NCBI GenBank assembly: GCA_013329045.1
Contig: DUKZ01000018.1
Coordinates: forward strand, 1-51,759
Length of the DNA stretch: 51,759 nucleotides
From: Candidatus Woesearchaeota archaeon
Lineage (GTDB): Archaea > Nanobdellota > Nanobdellia > Woesearchaeales > UBA9989
Reading direction: 5' to 3'
A model generated the notes under the pieces. The model searched no databases, had not been told where the DNA came from, and worked only from the letters and a program-made list of their open reading frames with translations. Of the stretch, positions 8,233-16,908 are shown in pieces (position 1 is the first letter of the stretch; every line of letters begins with the position of its first letter). A program made the position numbers and the translations under genes.

Positions 8233-8793
8233 ATGATCTCCAGAGGTGGAATGATGAGGATAATGCTGATGATAATCATCGTCATGCTCCTTATTGGCTG
8301 TGCTCCAAGAGAAGCAGAAGAACTAATAAAAGATACTCAATCCGAAAAAGGCGTTCCTATGACTGTTGAAGAGGCTGGGGCAATAGTACTTTCTAGCGAT
8401 TGTGTGAAAGAAGGCAGCATCAAAGGGGAGCCGTTCTATAATAATATCACCTATACATGGTGGTTTGACCTGGATATTGATAAGCCGGGATGCAGTCCTG
8501 CATGCGTTGTCGAAGATGATAAAACAGCAGATATTAACTGGCGCTGCACAGGGCTAATTGTTGATGGGCCGCAAAATCCTGAAGAAAGGCATGATTGTAA
8601 GGAGAAAGAAAGGGCGCAGGATGTCTGTATTGAGCTCTATCAGCCGGTGTGCGGATGGTATACTGAGGATATCAAGTGCTTTGCTTATCCTTGCGCAGAA
8701 ACCTTTTCTAACGGGTGTTTTGCCTGCAATGATATGAAGGTGGCATACTGGACACAAGGGGAATGCCCGCAAACAGGATCTAGTCAAGGATAA
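8233..8793 (+). CDS. Cys-rich lipoprotein with Kazal-like C terminus
   Basis: An exported, probably lipid-anchored protein. The N terminus has a hydrophobic stretch ending in the lipobox-like LLIGC. The mature part has many Cys; its C-terminal region (PVCGWY...CFAYPCAETFSNGCFACND) resembles Kazal-type inhibitor folds. TATA CTTTATATAG (8202-8211) fits a leaderless ATG at 8233; the alternative ATGs 8251/8254 follow an SD-like GAGGTGG. The target of any inhibitor activity is unknown. Confidence 0.7.
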   Translation: MISRGGMMRIMLMIIIVMLLIGCAPREAEELIKDTQSEKGVPMTVEEAGAIVLSSDCVKEGSIKGEPFYNNITYTWWFDLDIDKPGCSPACVVEDDKTADINWRCTGLIVDGPQNPEERHDCKEKERAQDVCIELYQPVCGWYTEDIKCFAYPCAETFSNGCFACNDMKVAYWTQGECPQTGSSQG

Positions 8794-9160
8794 GGTATTT
8801 CTTTTGGCGCATGGTCAATAAGAGGCCATGAGCTGCCCTGATCCTTTTCCTCAATACCGCATCCATTGTCGCGATGCGGTAGCCTTCTTGTGCCAGCTTG
8901 ACCAGAGCATCATCGGCATTTTTTGCGTGCTTTGTCTCAAGTACTTGGACATTGAAATGAAGATAGAGCTGAAGGGCAAGCGACGCTTGCTTCTTCTCTT
9001 TTCCTCCCCGGGCAATGAGGCCATTGATCTCCCGGACGCATTTGTCAAGAGTAAATAAGCGGTGCGAGCCAGGGAAGAGGCGGTCAATCTCTGAATAGAT
9101 GTCAACGTTAAACTGCACTGGGATCATTAAAAAGTTAGTGTCGAGGATGATTTTTTCCAT
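8780..9160 (-). CDS. PIN-domain RNase, Fcf1/VapC9-like
   Basis: A 126-aa stand-alone PIN nuclease resembling archaeal Fcf1/Utp23-type proteins, implicated by family knowledge in rRNA processing. Acidic residues are placed as expected: LDTNFLM at the N terminus, a mid-protein Glu (VREINGL) and ADDALVKLA...IATMDAVLRKRI. No antitoxin is adjacent. It overlaps the convergent lipoprotein gene by 14 nt. Confidence 0.85.
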   Translation of the reverse strand: MEKIILDTNFLMIPVQFNVDIYSEIDRLFPGSHRLFTLDKCVREINGLIARGGKEKKQASLALQLYLHFNVQVLETKHAKNADDALVKLAQEGYRIATMDAVLRKRIRAAHGLLLTMRQKKYLILD

Positions 9161-9192
9161 TCTTGGATAGTTCCTGGCATGTTGACAATGGC

Positions 9193-10452
9193 TTATGCAT
9201 GGTGGCTGGATGCTTTTAAAACCTTGGGTTTTGTCACAGGAGCTTTTCTTCTCTTTTGGATGCCCTTTTTTTCCTGTTGGACTGGGTGGAGATATTTTGT
9301 CGTTATTGTTGAGAGGAGGATGCTGTAGAGGATGAACACGAGGATGTAGTTGAGCAGTTCAGAGATGCCGGCAATGTTTGTGAGGCTGGACAATGAGAAG
9401 GTGACAACTGCAACAGGAATGCCTTTTGATACATTTAATGTTAAGAACCATTGCTCGCTTCGGGTGATTGTGCCTTTCAAGGCTATCTTAACTGAGAGAT
9501 AACGAACTGCAAGGTAGATGGTAAAAAGGATGACGGACTTAAAGATGAACTGGAAGGTCAGCGGAAAATTGATGATATAGCCAAGAAGGACAAAGAGGAG
9601 TATTTCCAGTGCATTGGAAAAAATGGAAGAGAAACCCATCAATGATATTTTCTCTTTGATCCTGATGCTGCCAAAAAAGAGTCCAAGGGTCGTGACAGCA
9701 AGCACCCCATTGCCCCCCAGCTGCTGTGCTAGGACATAAGAGAGGAGGGCTGCGATAATGATTGCAAGGGGAGAGAGCGTCTCTGAATAATACCTGCTCA
9801 TGAACTTGAAGATGATGATGCCAATGAGGATGCCTGTTCCAACGCCAGTGATGACCTGAGTCAACAATGGCCCAATCTGGTTGGTGATTGCCGGGAGGCC
9901 TTGGCCTTGGAGCAGGTTTATGATGAGATCAAGGATGATGAAAGGGATGAGAACGGTAAATGGGGTATTGAGGATTGATTCCACTTTCAGGAGTTCCACA
10001 GCCCTGGAGATGTTGTTCCCGAACATTGATAAAACCACATCTGGGGAGGTGCCAGACATCACCGCGGCAAAGATCATCGCCACAAAGAAGAAATGGATAT
10101 TGAGTGGAAAACCGATAAGAAGCCAGGTGGCAAGGGTCATGATGGTGAGATTGAAGAACAGGAAGATGAATGCCAGCTTCACAGCTTCAGTTGAATGGTC
10201 TGAGAATTCCCTCAGCTTGAACCGGGCGCAGGCGTCAAAGACGATCATCACCAATGCAATAATGCCGATGCTTTCGAGAAACAGCGGAGTAAAAGCGATC
10301 CTTGGCAGGAGGGGAAAGTGAGCGATGAGTATTCCAGAGATGAGGAGGAGAAAGACATTTGAAATCGAGAAGCGCTTTGCGAGGATTGCGCAGAGGAGTC
10401 CAATGAGTAGGATGCTCACCAGGTAGCTCAGGTAAATTATAGTATCTGCCAT
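9193..10452 (-). CDS. cation/proton antiporter, CPA (Kef/NhaP-like) family
   Basis: A 419-aa inner-membrane transporter with about 12 hydrophobic helices, which exchanges Na+ or K+ for protons by family analogy. Typical motifs are SGTSPDVV and the helix-5-type VFDACARFKL. There is no C-terminal TrkA-N domain, only a basic cytoplasmic tail. I chose ATG 10452 (MADTIIYL) over 10479, since the minus-strand TATA near 10485-10496 would place the transcript start between the two. Confidence 0.88.
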   Translation of the reverse strand: MADTIIYLSYLVSILLIGLLCAILAKRFSISNVFLLLISGILIAHFPLLPRIAFTPLFLESIGIIALVMIVFDACARFKLREFSDHSTEAVKLAFIFLFFNLTIMTLATWLLIGFPLNIHFFFVAMIFAAVMSGTSPDVVLSMFGNNISRAVELLKVESILNTPFTVLIPFIILDLIINLLQGQGLPAITNQIGPLLTQVITGVGTGILIGIIIFKFMSRYYSETLSPLAIIIAALLSYVLAQQLGGNGVLAVTTLGLFFGSIRIKEKISLMGFSSIFSNALEILLFVLLGYIINFPLTFQFIFKSVILFTIYLAVRYLSVKIALKGTITRSEQWFLTLNVSKGIPVAVVTFSLSSLTNIAGISELLNYILVFILYSILLSTITTKYLHPVQQEKKGIQKRRKAPVTKPKVLKASSHHA

Positions 10453-10600
10453 CCTCTTTTTCGATGGAATCCCCAGCAATGTAGTTTAAATAGTTATTGG
10501 TCGAGAAGTTGATTTCAATAGGGAGATTAGAGTTAAACAGTATGTACGATTTCCGTAATCTTTTTATAAAAAACCGGATTATCTTCAGTTGTGATTATCA

Positions 10601-11119
10601 ATGAGCTTTTATGACACACTAAAACAAGTCTACCATGATAAGACCACCCAGGTCCGGGATTCCTTCTCTCAGATGAGGAACAATCTCTATATGTTGCCTT
10701 CCAGGCTAGAACGGATGGTCAGTCCGTTGCAGCCAGCGTATCTTGGGCCTTCTATCGAGACGCTAGCCCCAAGATCTGCGCTTATCCCATTGACGATGTA
10801 TAATAAGGGGAGAAGCAGAGGAAATGGTCATGTTCCTGATGACTCGTATCAGGGCAGCCAAGGTGGTTCGAATAACGGTTCTGGAAGAAAGCTCAGTAAG
10901 AGAGCAAAGGCTGCTGAAGCACGAAAACGGGCTGAAGAAGAGAGTAAGAGACGGGCAGCAAATAGAAAAAGAAACCAAGATGATGATACTCAGGAGCAAA
11001 GAGATGCCACCACAAAAGCTCGGCAAGGTGCAAATGGAGCTACGAGAGGAAAGGGAATCCAAGAAAGTGAGCCTGCCCAAAGAAAGACCCGTCATGACGA
11101 AGGAAGGTTATTCTGGTAA
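10601..11119 (+). CDS. hypothetical basic, disordered protein
   Basis: A 172-aa protein with no recognised family. Residues 1-70 could be structured; after about residue 70 it is a low-complexity region rich in Gly, Ser, Arg, Lys and Gln with a coiled-coil-like stretch (KRAKAAEARKRAEEESKRR). A nucleic-acid-binding role is possible but only inferred from charge. TATA CTTTTTATAAAA at 10559-10570 supports the start region. Confidence 0.55.
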   Translation: MSFYDTLKQVYHDKTTQVRDSFSQMRNNLYMLPSRLERMVSPLQPAYLGPSIETLAPRSALIPLTMYNKGRSRGNGHVPDDSYQGSQGGSNNGSGRKLSKRAKAAEARKRAEEESKRRAANRKRNQDDDTQEQRDATTKARQGANGATRGKGIQESEPAQRKTRHDEGRLFW

Positions 11120-11184
11120 ATTTTTATCACTTTTTAGTGACTAATTAACGAAAGTTTTATAAACAACAAAAGACCCCTCAGCCC

Positions 11185-12054
11185 ATGGAAGTGCCACCTG
11201 GATCAGCAGTTATTTATCTTCTTCGACATCTCCCTTCGCTCCAGAACAGGCAGGGTCATGGAGGATACAACACTCCGCTCGCAGAGTGTTCTGAAGAGCG
11301 AGAAAAGCTCTTAGCGTTCATCCATTCCCTTGGGACTATTGATCTGCTTGTCTCTGGAACATTAGATCGCCATCTTGGGACAACAAACGCCATCATCGAA
11401 GATATTCATTATGAAGGCACCACATTGTTTGACAACCGCCTCAATGCAGTTCTTAATTCGCCGCTGACAGAAAAGTCTGCAGAGGAAACAACAAAACGAT
11501 TCCATCTTGATCGGTTTGCTCCAGACGCTGATGGAGTCTATAGACGTGAAGGCATCGCTTTTGATCCAGGAGAGATGGGAATCTTTCCGTTCGATCCGTT
11601 ATACTGCCGCGCATATTTATCCAGGCAGCTTCGGGAAGAAGTATTTCCTGATGAACAGACTCTTCCTTCATTTGATACCTTAACATTCAAGACCAGAGAG
11701 GTTTATAGCCGGTTAATAGAAGCTGTCAAGCGATTTCAGAGTAATCCACCGATGGTGATACTCAGCGTCGGCTCATGTTCTTCTAATGCACTGCTCATAG
11801 AATACGCTACCCAAAGGACAATAGGTGAGATTATTGTCCAGCCGGATGGTGATGGCATCTTTCGGCCAGGCATCGTCTATGGAGATCCTGCTTTGATTCC
11901 CCCTTCTGTCCCAAGAAATCCTCTTTTTCCACAGCAGCATGGCCAGGTTTCCGCATTAGCCATCCTGCCAACGCTGGGTGATGCCTCTCCAGTCTATGCG
12001 AACATTGATATAGATTATCTTCTTGGAAATCATAATGGACCATCAGTTCATTGA
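11185..12054 (+). CDS. divergent histidine-phosphatase-fold protein
   Basis: The 289-aa product begins with YLLRHLPSLQN (Arg14-His15), which fits the RHxxxxxN signature of the histidine phosphatase (phosphoglycerate mutase-like) superfamily, and SGTLDRHLGTTNAI sits where the second Arg motif is expected. The place where the second catalytic His normally lies (VILSVGSCSSNALLIEY, about 190-207) has no His, so activity is doubtful. It overlaps the next gene by 20 nt, so the two are probably co-translated. Substrate unknown. Confidence 0.55.
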   Translation: MEVPPGSAVIYLLRHLPSLQNRQGHGGYNTPLAECSEEREKLLAFIHSLGTIDLLVSGTLDRHLGTTNAIIEDIHYEGTTLFDNRLNAVLNSPLTEKSAEETTKRFHLDRFAPDADGVYRREGIAFDPGEMGIFPFDPLYCRAYLSRQLREEVFPDEQTLPSFDTLTFKTREVYSRLIEAVKRFQSNPPMVILSVGSCSSNALLIEYATQRTIGEIIVQPDGDGIFRPGIVYGDPALIPPSVPRNPLFPQQHGQVSALAILPTLGDASPVYANIDIDYLLGNHNGPSVH

Positions 12055-13480
12055 CCTTGGGAGGCGCAATAAAGGATTGTATTGGGAGTATTTGAGTGCA
12101 TATTCTTTTCTTCATACAGTAATGGAAGGAACTGCTTTTGCTATCCCCTGTTTTCTTGGTTTTGGGAGAGGTGTCTCCAATAATCACTGCCACCGAAAGG
12201 ATGTCCTTGAGAAGAATCGTGATATCATGATCAAGGAATTTGGGCAGGGAAAATATACTGAAGAGTTCTTTTTCAAGTTGGACAGAATGTATAGGGTATT
12301 GCTGCCAACTGTGAGAGAAGTATGCAGCAGAGATTTTTCTAACATTGATACTAAAGAGATAGTAAGTGCCTTTTCTGTTGTGTGGAAGGCGATGGCAGAA
12401 GGCAATAAGCCCATGCTCCTGGGGCTCATGGCCCAGAATTTGCAAGAATTTTTTGAAGGTGAAGTGAGAGAGATTGTGGGCAGTGATCAAAAGATTGTCA
12501 TTACTGCTACTGCACTCTTACTTGCACCGACTAAACCCACACAGGTGCAGATAGAAGAAGAGCTATTGATGAACCTGGAAAAACGTTTTGGAGATTCATC
12601 AACTTTCCTTGCCTTCTGTGATACTGTGGAAGGGAAAAAAGCACTCGCTGAGCTTGTTGATAAGGCTGGCTGGTTTCATATGGAATACATCAACGATCCC
12701 TGGACTGAGAATGATTATAAAGAACATATTCTGAATCGGTTTGGCAAACATGATGAGGTATCACCAACTGCCCGAACTCAGCAGACTTTGAAAAAACAGC
12801 AGGAATTCTTCAGAAAACATAAGGGTGCCACAGTGTTAAAAGAGTTGTCCTTTGCTTTACAGGAATTTTCTTTTATCCTTGATGCCTCTAAAGCGGTGAT
12901 CATTGAAATTCGGTATCGTGCATTAGCGCTCTATGATGAGATTGCTTCCCGGTTAGGAGTGAGTAGAAGAGATTTGCTTTTGCTTTCTCCACCGGAGATT
13001 TCTTCATTATTGCTTGCATCTCAAAAAGCTGATAAGGAGCTAATTAAAGAACGATGGAAAGCCAGAGCTGTTTGGCTGCATGATGATAAGATTGAATTAT
13101 TTTCTGGAAAAAAGGCTGAGGAACTCGCACAAAAACTCATTGAACTGCCAGAACAACAGAAGGATAACGTGAAAGGGATTATTTGTTTTCCTGGAATTGT
13201 TCGAGGAAATGCGTGCGTTGTGCATACGGTAGAAGATCACAAAAAATTCCATGATGGAGATATTTTAGTTGCTCATGATGTGAGCACAGAATATACATCT
13301 TTGCTGAAGAGAGCATCCGCAATCGTGACAGATCAGGGCGGTATCATCTGCCATGCTGCAATTGTTGCCAGGGAATTCAAAAAACCCTGCATTGTTGGCA
13401 CGGGAAGTGCTTCTGATATTTTCAAGGACGGCGATATTGTCGAGGTGGATGCACACAAGGGAGTGGTGAGGAAAATCTAG
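12035..13480 (+). CDS. PEP-utilising enzyme mobile (swivelling His) domain protein
   Basis: The last about 90 residues are a clear phosphohistidine swivelling domain as in PEP synthase and pyruvate phosphate dikinase: CFPGIVRGNACVV, then TDQGGIICHAAIVARE with the phospho-acceptor His near residue 440, then CIVGTG. The first about 370 residues are helical and unrecognised; there is no ATP-grasp domain and no PEP-binding barrel. It may be a truncated or stand-alone phosphotransfer protein. ATG 12035 is preferred to the TTG at 12023. Confidence 0.75.
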   Translation: MDHQFIDLGRRNKGLYWEYLSAYSFLHTVMEGTAFAIPCFLGFGRGVSNNHCHRKDVLEKNRDIMIKEFGQGKYTEEFFFKLDRMYRVLLPTVREVCSRDFSNIDTKEIVSAFSVVWKAMAEGNKPMLLGLMAQNLQEFFEGEVREIVGSDQKIVITATALLLAPTKPTQVQIEEELLMNLEKRFGDSSTFLAFCDTVEGKKALAELVDKAGWFHMEYINDPWTENDYKEHILNRFGKHDEVSPTARTQQTLKKQQEFFRKHKGATVLKELSFALQEFSFILDASKAVIIEIRYRALALYDEIASRLGVSRRDLLLLSPPEISSLLLASQKADKELIKERWKARAVWLHDDKIELFSGKKAEELAQKLIELPEQQKDNVKGIICFPGIVRGNACVVHTVEDHKKFHDGDILVAHDVSTEYTSLLKRASAIVTDQGGIICHAAIVAREFKKPCIVGTGSASDIFKDGDIVEVDAHKGVVRKI

Positions 13481-13508
13481 TTTTGTCGTCCGTCTGACGA
13501 CTCCATAC
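13481..13508 (+). repeat. short interspersed repeat, copy 1
   Basis: Consensus TTTTGTCRTCC-N6-ACGACTCCATA. This copy has a perfect small stem (GTCGTC...GACGAC) and starts at the base after the stop of the PEP-mobile gene. Confidence 0.65.
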
Positions 13509-13586
13509 TATTATATCCTATTTTCCCTCTAATGAAAAGATTATTAAAGAAAACTTACTTTTCTTACTTGTAAGAAAGGTGAGACC

Positions 13587-13832
13587 ATGCCATTGATTGA
13601 AATGAGAACCGCAACGATTACTGAAAAAGGCCAAATTGCCATCCCAAAGGATGTGAGAAAGAAAGGCTTTGCTACAGGTAAAAAAGTTGCTATTTTGGCC
13701 TTTGAGGATAGGATAGAGATCCGGCCGATGAATCAGGTAAATGAGAAGATGATGAGTGCCTTTGCCAGTGAAAAAGTTTTAGCAAAGGATTGGAACAGCA
13801 AAGATGAGGAGAAAGCATGGAAACATTTGTGA
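13587..13832 (+). CDS. AbrB/MazE-type antitoxin
   Basis: An 81-aa protein with an N-terminal swapped-hairpin AbrB DNA-binding domain (TITEKGQIAIPKDVRKKGF...VAILAFEDRIEIRPM) and a C-terminal toxin-binding tail. It overlaps the MazF-like gene by 16 nt and presumably neutralises it and represses the operon. ATG 13602 is an alternative start. Confidence 0.88.
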   Translation: MPLIEMRTATITEKGQIAIPKDVRKKGFATGKKVAILAFEDRIEIRPMNQVNEKMMSAFASEKVLAKDWNSKDEEKAWKHL

Positions 13833-14149
13833 AAGGAGATGTCGTTGTTTTGCCATTCCCTTTTTCTGATTTGAGCGATGTAAAGAGAAGACCTGCACTT
13901 GTTGCTGCAACGCTTGAGGGTGATGAATGTATCTTGTGCCAGATCACCAGTCGAATGAGAAGTGATAAATATTCAATTTCCCTCACAGATGAAGAGTTCC
14001 AATCCGGTTCCCTAAAGGCGACTAGCAGGATCAGACCAAATAGGATGTTTAGCGCTGATGAGTCTGTTATTAGATACAAAATCGGGTCCCTTAAACAGGA
14101 TAAAGTTAAGGAAGTAGAAGAGAGAATCATTGATATGTTTAAGGAATAA
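13817..14149 (+). CDS. mazF: MazF/PemK-family endoribonuclease toxin
   Basis: A 110-aa mRNA interferase. Family motifs are KGDVVVLPFPFSD at the N terminus, KRRPALV, and SRIRPNRMFSADES, where the active-site Arg and Thr/Ser residues lie. Pairs with the overlapping AbrB-type antitoxin upstream. Confidence 0.92.
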   Translation: METFVKGDVVVLPFPFSDLSDVKRRPALVAATLEGDECILCQITSRMRSDKYSISLTDEEFQSGSLKATSRIRPNRMFSADESVIRYKIGSLKQDKVKEVEERIIDMFKE

Positions 14150-14153
14150 TCTC

Positions 14154-14180
14154 TTTTGTCATCCTCTTTACGACTCCATA
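14154..14180 (+). repeat. short interspersed repeat, copy 2
   Basis: TTTTGTCATCCTCTTTACGACTCCATA begins 4 nt after the mazF stop; quoted by position 14154-14180. Same consensus as copies at 13481, 15235, 27402 and, inverted, 39242. Confidence 0.65.
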
Positions 14181-14235
14181 ATTTTTTATTTCTGGAAGAG
14201 GAAGATATCCTCAGTGATATTCATGGAAACCGAAA

Positions 14236-14248
14236 CATATATAAATAA
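14236..14248 (+). promoter_or_regulatory. TATA box of the AbrB-RelE operon
   Basis: CATATATAAATAA sits about 47 nt before ATG 14289. Because it lies inside the reading frame opened by the upstream ATG at 14223, the downstream ATG is the better start; a TGGAGA Shine-Dalgarno-like site lies at 14279-14284. Confidence 0.55.
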
Positions 14249-14288
14249 TACAGATTTTAATTCTAAAATTAGTTTTATTGGAGAATAT

Positions 14289-14567
14289 ATGGGGATTGCA
14301 ATAACAAAGATGTCTGCAAACGGGCAGGTGGTCATTCCAAAGGAGATAAGGGAAGAAGCAGGAATTAAACCATCTACCAAGTTTCTTGTCCTGAATAAGG
14401 ATGGGAATATTTTGTTGAAGCAGCTGAGCAAGAAGGCATACCTTGATGATCTGAAGCTATTACAGGATATAGCAGAAGCAGAGGAGGATATCAAGCAGGG
14501 TAGATACATTAAAGCTGATACTTCTATGAGTAATGAAGAGATTGTTGATCTTTTGACGAAACAATGA
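14289..14567 (+). CDS. AbrB-type antitoxin of a RelE pair
   Basis: A 92-aa protein: AbrB domain (ITKMSANGQVVIPKEIREEAGI...FLVLNKDGNILLKQL) followed by a helical tail. The stop overlaps the RelE start (ATGA). The N-terminal extension from 14223 is rejected because the promoter lies within it. Confidence 0.88.
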   Translation: MGIAITKMSANGQVVIPKEIREEAGIKPSTKFLVLNKDGNILLKQLSKKAYLDDLKLLQDIAEAEEDIKQGRYIKADTSMSNEEIVDLLTKQ

Positions 14568-14815
14568 TCATCACGTATAGTGATAAGTTCTTAAGGGAAT
14601 TTCGGAAGATCAAGGACAGGAAGACTCTTTTGAGAGTATCCTCCCAGATCAAGAAATTGAAGGATTTGCCAGAAGCAGGGAAACCCTTGCGCTATGGTTG
14701 GAAGAATCATCGTTCTCTGAAGATTCCTCCATTTAGGATAATCTACAAGATTGAGAACGAAACTATTCTCATTTTATGTTTTGACCATCGAAAAGACGTT
14801 TATGAAAGGGAATGA
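14564..14815 (+). CDS. RelE/ParE-family toxin
   Basis: An 83-aa member of the RelE fold: helical N terminus (FLREFRKIKDRKTLLRVSSQIKKL), then strands with LRYGWKNHRSLKIPPFRIIYKI and a C-terminal LCFDHRKDVYER. Likely a ribosome-dependent mRNA cutter or gyrase poison; the family mixes both. Coupled to the AbrB antitoxin. Confidence 0.88.
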   Translation: MIITYSDKFLREFRKIKDRKTLLRVSSQIKKLKDLPEAGKPLRYGWKNHRSLKIPPFRIIYKIENETILILCFDHRKDVYERE

Positions 14816-14901
14816 CTCCCTAAAATATTTTTAGGATAGATTATCCTGATAAGAATAAGATTAACAGATAATTATTAATCTAAGAATGATATGGGAATAG
14901 T

Positions 14902-15231
14902 ATGGCCTATACCATCATCTCTCAGCATATCAGGAAGAAGATTGCCAGGAGGTTTATCTCCACTCCCAGGTTTAGGGACTATATCAGGGACCTTGCATTC
15001 CTCGAACGGAGCATTCTGCACCCTGTTCATGGTCTTGCTGCCAACATGAAGCTCTTTGGCCTCAAGAATCAGTTTAGGAAAGACTATAAGGCGATGCTGC
15101 TGGAATTTGGAAGAGAAAAAGAGGTGTGGAAGATGAGAAGAGAAGATGAGAACGAACAGGTGGATAGGAGGAGGATTGAGAAAGAGCTTGGGAAGAAGGA
15201 GAAGGAGGAGTGGGTGGATCTTATCAAATAA
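14902..15231 (+). CDS. hypothetical basic protein, 109 aa
   Basis: No family recognised. The sequence is highly charged, with a basic N-terminal half (SQHIRKKIARRFISTPRFRDY) and an acidic/basic helical C terminus. An A/T-rich box near 14873-14880 supports a leaderless ATG at 14902. It sits in the accessory island between a TA pair and radC, and is followed 3 nt later by a copy of the short repeat. Confidence 0.55.
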   Translation: MAYTIISQHIRKKIARRFISTPRFRDYIRDLAFLERSILHPVHGLAANMKLFGLKNQFRKDYKAMLLEFGREKEVWKMRREDENEQVDRRRIEKELGKKEKEEWVDLIK

Positions 15232-15234
15232 GCA

Positions 15235-15261
15235 TTTTGTTGTCCACATTACGACTCCATG
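15235..15261 (+). repeat. short interspersed repeat, copy 3
   Basis: TTTTGTTGTCC then ACATTACGACTCCATGA; starts 3 nt after the stop of the upstream gene, as do copies 1 and 2. Confidence 0.6.
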
Positions 15262-15292
15262 ATCTTAAGTAACTGATTTATTAAGTCCTTTT

Positions 15293-15949
15293 ATGCGAAT
15301 ACAAGACATTTCTCCAGAAAACAGGCCAAGAGAAAGGCTTAAGCAGAATGGTGTGGATGTTCTTTCAAATTGTGAATTGTTGGCAGTAATACTGCAAAAA
15401 GGAACTAAAAATGAGAATGTCATTGATATGAGTAATAGGCTCTTAGCTAAGCATTCAATAGACAAGCTTTCTGAATGTTCTCTGACTGAACTGAAGGATA
15501 TCCCAGGCATAGGGGATGCCAAGGCAATGCAGATATTGGCTTTATTTGAGTTGAGTAAAAGAATAAAAGGTGGTTCTATTGCTGAGAAAGTCATCCATAA
15601 TTCCGAAGATATTGCTTCCTATTACATGGAAAAGCTAAAAGACAAGAAAAAAGAATATTTCATCGCTGTATTCCTCGATTCAAAGAACAAGATCATCAAG
15701 GATGAAGTGATTTCAGTTGGCACATTGAATGCTTCATTGGTTCATCCAAGGGAAGTCTTTAAGGAAGCAATCAAGCATAGCGCAAACTCGATAATATTGG
15801 TGCATAATCATCCTAGCGGAGATTGTGAGCCTTCAACAGAAGACGAAGAGATAACAGGGCGGATGAAGGAGATAGGGGAATTGATGGGAATTCAGGTGTT
15901 GGATCATGTGGTTGTTGCTACAACCTCCTTCACTAGAGTAATGAGGTAA
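15293..15949 (+). CDS. radC: RadC-like JAB/JAMM domain protein (UPF0758)
   Basis: A 218-aa protein with the usual RadC layout: N-terminal helix-hairpin-helix region (LKDIPGIGDAKAMQIL, about 67-82), then a JAMM metalloprotease-like domain with HNHPSGD (His171, His173) and Asp184. The family is common in bacteria and mobile elements and uncommon in archaea, so transfer is likely. The cellular role is unsettled despite the old repair name. Confidence 0.93.
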   Translation: MRIQDISPENRPRERLKQNGVDVLSNCELLAVILQKGTKNENVIDMSNRLLAKHSIDKLSECSLTELKDIPGIGDAKAMQILALFELSKRIKGGSIAEKVIHNSEDIASYYMEKLKDKKKEYFIAVFLDSKNKIIKDEVISVGTLNASLVHPREVFKEAIKHSANSIILVHNHPSGDCEPSTEDEEITGRMKEIGELMGIQVLDHVVVATTSFTRVMR

Positions 15950-15979
15950 TAGTTATAAACGGCTCTACTTGCCAAGATC

Positions 15980-16594
15980 ATGGAAAGATATGTCTATATT
16001 GATGAAACAGGAGATCTTGGTGAAAAAGGATCAAGATATTTCATCATAACTGCGATCTGGGTGAATAATCCAGCAGTCCTTGATAGGATGATAAAAAATG
16101 CACGAAGAAACAAGTTTAAGAAGGAACTAAAAAAGGCACAAGAGATTAAAGCAAATAAATCTAGCCCTCAGTTAATAGAGGATCTCTTAAAAAAGCTTGA
16201 AGTAATTGAAGAATTTCATGCACAAAGTATAATACTAAAAAAGGAAGATCTCCATAGTAAATTCTTGCTAGGTGATAAGCATAAATTGTATAATTTTGTT
16301 TGTGGTAGGCTCGGGACAATCGCTACCGATTCCCGAAGCCTTATTGTGCGGATTGACAGGTCAAAAGGGAAACAGAGCTTAGTTGATGATTTCAACCATT
16401 ACATGGAATCAACGTTTAGAGAAGGTAATCATGCAAGGGAGGTTGAAATTTATCATAGTTGGTCGCAATCATGGTCCGGCCTTCAACTAGCAGATGTTGT
16501 CAGTTGGGCAGTTTTTTGTAAGTTTGAACATGGAAATGATCACTATTTTCGGCTTATTGAGAAAAAGATTGACATCTCTCATATATGGAAATAA
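15980..16594 (+). CDS. DUF3800 protein
   Basis: A 204-aa member of DUF3800, recognised from the N-terminal YIDETGDLG and C-terminal GLQLADVVSWAV motifs, which suggest an RNase H-like fold with a DE...D metal site. The family is frequent in defence islands and prophages; no biochemical role is assigned. TATA GTTATAAAC near 15951-15959 fits a leaderless ATG at 15980. Confidence 0.85.
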   Translation: MERYVYIDETGDLGEKGSRYFIITAIWVNNPAVLDRMIKNARRNKFKKELKKAQEIKANKSSPQLIEDLLKKLEVIEEFHAQSIILKKEDLHSKFLLGDKHKLYNFVCGRLGTIATDSRSLIVRIDRSKGKQSLVDDFNHYMESTFREGNHAREVEIYHSWSQSWSGLQLADVVSWAVFCKFEHGNDHYFRLIEKKIDISHIWK

Positions 16595-16757
16595 AAAAGC
16601 AGAACCCACTGGTACTCTTGTGCGTGCACCTCAAGGTACACTGACCAAGCAGGTTTTATCTGCTAAAATATTCTTGGTGAAATGAGTATTTAAGGCTTGC
16701 TATTTATTTCCGGATTTTATCTGGAAAAGCAGCATCTGGAGTTATATCTTTGATAGG

Positions 16758-16892
16758 TCAAGTTTCCTGAGTATTTCTGACAATCTCAAGAATGAACCTT
16801 TGAGCTTCTCCCTTAGCCTGGTTTATTCTTTCCTCAAAATAAGGTTCGATATCATCGAAATGAGGAGTGAGTGATCCTTTTGCTTCTACCAT
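16758..16892 (-). CDS. possible 44-aa protein
   Basis: A short minus-strand frame with a protein-like composition (VEAKGSLTPHFDDIEPYFE, then an amphipathic helix). It starts 17 nt beyond the stop of the 55-aa gene and follows it on the same strand, so it could be the tail of the nuclease operon. No family recognised. Confidence 0.4.
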   Translation of the reverse strand: MVEAKGSLTPHFDDIEPYFEERINQAKGEAQRFILEIVRNTQET

Positions 16893-16908
16893 TATAACAG
16901 CTTCTCCT

